From an uncultured Bacteroidales bacterium (GTDB lineage Bacteria; Bacteroidota; Bacteroidia; Bacteroidales; UBA932), in the NCBI GenBank assembly GCA_910585445.1, contig CAJUEK010000021.1, positions 1 through 33,960 on the forward strand: a stretch of 33,960 nucleotides of DNA. The letters run 5' to 3'. Numbering within the stretch: position 1 is the first letter of the stretch; each line of letters starts with the position of its first letter. The position numbers and the translations under genes are program-made. This document shows, one piece after another, positions 32,920 through 33,960 of the stretch. Below the pieces are notes generated by a model. The model had not been told where the DNA came from. It saw only the letters and a program-made list of their open reading frames with translations, and searched no databases.

Positions 32920-33675
32920 ATGAATGTACTGATTGTAGAAGATGAAATCATGGCCCAGAAAAGTCTGGCGCGACTGCTGACACGTCATTTTCCTGACATA
33001 AGCATAGCAGGATGCACAGATTCCGTAAAAAGCACGATAGCATGGCTCTCAGCTCCGGGCAACAATGCCGACATAATATTCATGGACGTGGAGCTGTCTG
33101 ACGGTGAATGCTTCGAGATTTTCCGACAGGCGGAAGTAAAAGCTAAAGTCATAATGACTACGGCATATGACAGCTATGCGCTCAAGGCTTTCGAGACCGG
33201 CTCGGTTGACTACCTCCTGAAGCCCATTGACCCGCTGGCACTCAAAAGAGCCGTCGCACGGTGCCGCATGAGCGGAGGGCAGATTGACGTTGACTCACTG
33301 ATGAAGGCTGTCAAGAACGACGGACATGCCAAAGAGTACCGCGAAAGATATATAATCAGGCTGAATGACCGCATAATCCCCCTGTCCGTCTCAAACATAG
33401 CATACATCTACTCAGAGGAAAAGAACAACTACCTCGTGACATCCGATGAGCAGAGATACATACTTGACTCTTCGCTTGACGTGATAAGCGAAGAACTTGA
33501 CCCGAGGCTGTTCTTCCGCATCTCACGAGGATGCATAATCTCCATGAAAGCCATAACCAGCATAATAAAGCAGGCAGGAGGCAGATTGAGGATAATCCCG
33601 ACTCCTTCCGTCTCATTCGAAATGACCGTAAGCCGCTCCCGCGTCGAGGACTTCCTCATCTGGCTGGAAAAATGA
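32920..33675 (+). CDS. LytTR-family response regulator
   Basis: A 251-residue regulator. The receiver domain (1-115) has the acidic pair at EDE, phospho-acceptor Asp56 in FMDVELSD, Thr/Ala in MTTAYDSYA and Lys101 in YLLKPID. The LytTR DNA-binding domain fills the C-terminal half (YIIRLNDRIIPLSVSNIAYI, NYLVTSDEQRYILDSSL, FFRISRGCIISMKAI). The frame is open from a GTG at 32896, but ATG 32920 was chosen because MNVLIVEDE is the normal receiver start. It pairs with the upstream LytS-like kinase and is followed by a strong terminator, so the two genes form a complete operon. Targets are unknown; the neighbouring sus operon is the obvious candidate. Confidence 0.88.
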   Translation: MNVLIVEDEIMAQKSLARLLTRHFPDISIAGCTDSVKSTIAWLSAPGNNADIIFMDVELSDGECFEIFRQAEVKAKVIMTTAYDSYALKAFETGSVDYLLKPIDPLALKRAVARCRMSGGQIDVDSLMKAVKNDGHAKEYRERYIIRLNDRIIPLSVSNIAYIYSEEKNNYLVTSDEQRYILDSSLDVISEELDPRLFFRISRGCIISMKAITSIIKQAGGRLRIIPTPSVSFEMTVSRSRVEDFLIWLEK

Positions 33676-33681
33676 TAAACC

Positions 33682-33719
33682 GGGAGCGGCAACACGTGCC
33701 GTTCCCTAAACCTTTTTTT
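33682..33719 (+). terminator. Terminator of the two-component operon
   Basis: GGGAGCGGCA (33682-33691) pairs with 33697-33706, one G-T pair, 5-nt loop, followed by seven T at 33713-33719. It starts six bases past the response regulator stop codon. Confidence 0.8.
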
Positions 33720-33766
33720 AAAAATCTTGCAACCAGCCTGATTGTCCGCCGGCTGAATCAGAAGAA

Positions 33767-33960
33767 TCACTCGGCAGATTTACGCATGCCTTCCACCTGC
33801 TCCAGGTCAAGCCCGGTAGCGTCAGAAATATCTGACACCGGCATTCCCATTTCGAGCAGTTTGAGGGCTATCTGCATTTTGGCCTCCATAGCCCCTTTGG
33901 CCATCCCTTCTTCCATTCCCTCAGCACGTCCATCTTCTCTGGCGCATTCCTTTATCGCCC
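33767..33960 (-). CDS. Rpn-family PD-(D/E)XK nuclease/putative transposase, C-terminal part
   Basis: Only the last 64 codons are in the window; the gene continues past the right edge. The visible tail contains the glycine- and charge-rich helix EGMEEGMAKGAMEAK followed by MQIALKLLEMGMPVSDISDA and a TGL turn, the helix-turn-helix-like C-terminus typical of the Rpn/PDDEXK-transposase proteins that are abundant in Bacteroidales. The nuclease domain itself is not visible, so activity cannot be judged. Members act in recombination or phage defence. The gene converges on the two-component operon, and its stop lies 47 bases from the T-run of that operon's terminator. Confidence 0.75.
   Translation of the reverse strand, partial: AIKECAREDGRAEGMEEGMAKGAMEAKMQIALKLLEMGMPVSDISDATGLDLEQVEGMRKSAE

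Overview
The window looks like chromosomal DNA of a Bacteroidales bacterium. The evidence is a complete SusC/SusD starch-utilisation locus, promoters of the Bacteroidetes type (TTTG, 19-20 bases, TATATTTG), weak or absent Shine-Dalgarno sequences, and a Rpn-type PD-(D/E)XK nuclease/transposase. Genus cannot be told from the sequence alone. No rRNA, tRNA or CRISPR array was seen.

Left part (1-11681). A REP-associated tyrosine transposase (RAYT, 371-1324) sits among three copies (63-166, 1315-1420, 2454-2558) of a symmetric palindromic element of about 105 bp. Each copy is two facing half-units of 49-51 bp that begin TGGAGCGTAAA and end GATAAACGATTCCCC, with a 6-nt central loop. Housekeeping-type genes follow: a nitroreductase, an AMP-forming acyl-CoA ligase and a deoxynucleoside kinase on the minus strand, then a metallo-beta-lactamase-fold hydrolase, a UvrA paralogue and a two-domain nucleoside kinase as a plus-strand operon. 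The 890-bp gap 10795-11681 holds three perfect inverted repeats and a transposase-like remnant whose first 54 bases recur inverted at the left edge of the window.

Middle part (11682-15437). A PIF1-like helicase with an HRDC-like tail and a YeiH/UPF0324 transporter are both on the minus strand. The YeiH gene has a near-ideal Bacteroidetes promoter, with three 15-bp repeats at an exact 23-bp period just upstream.

Right part (15438-33960). This is a starch/maltodextrin locus read on the minus strand: MFS sugar transporter, SusC, SusD, a SusF-like starch-binding lipoprotein, an internal terminator-like hairpin, three GH13 enzymes, then a GH97 SusB-type alpha-glucosidase with its own promoter and a terminator. 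Sequences after the lipoprotein cysteines suggest that SusD, SusF and the large BACON-GH13 amylase are on the cell surface, and that the other two GH13 enzymes and SusB are periplasmic. Starch would be bound and cut outside, oligosaccharides imported by SusCD, trimmed to glucose or maltose in the periplasm and taken up by the MFS carrier. No SusR is present; a LytS/LytTR-type two-component system is encoded divergently next to the locus and is a candidate regulator. The SusC signal peptide is out of frame with the rest of the protein at a run of seven C residues, which could be a phase-variable switch or an assembly error. The window ends in the 3' end of a convergent Rpn-family gene.
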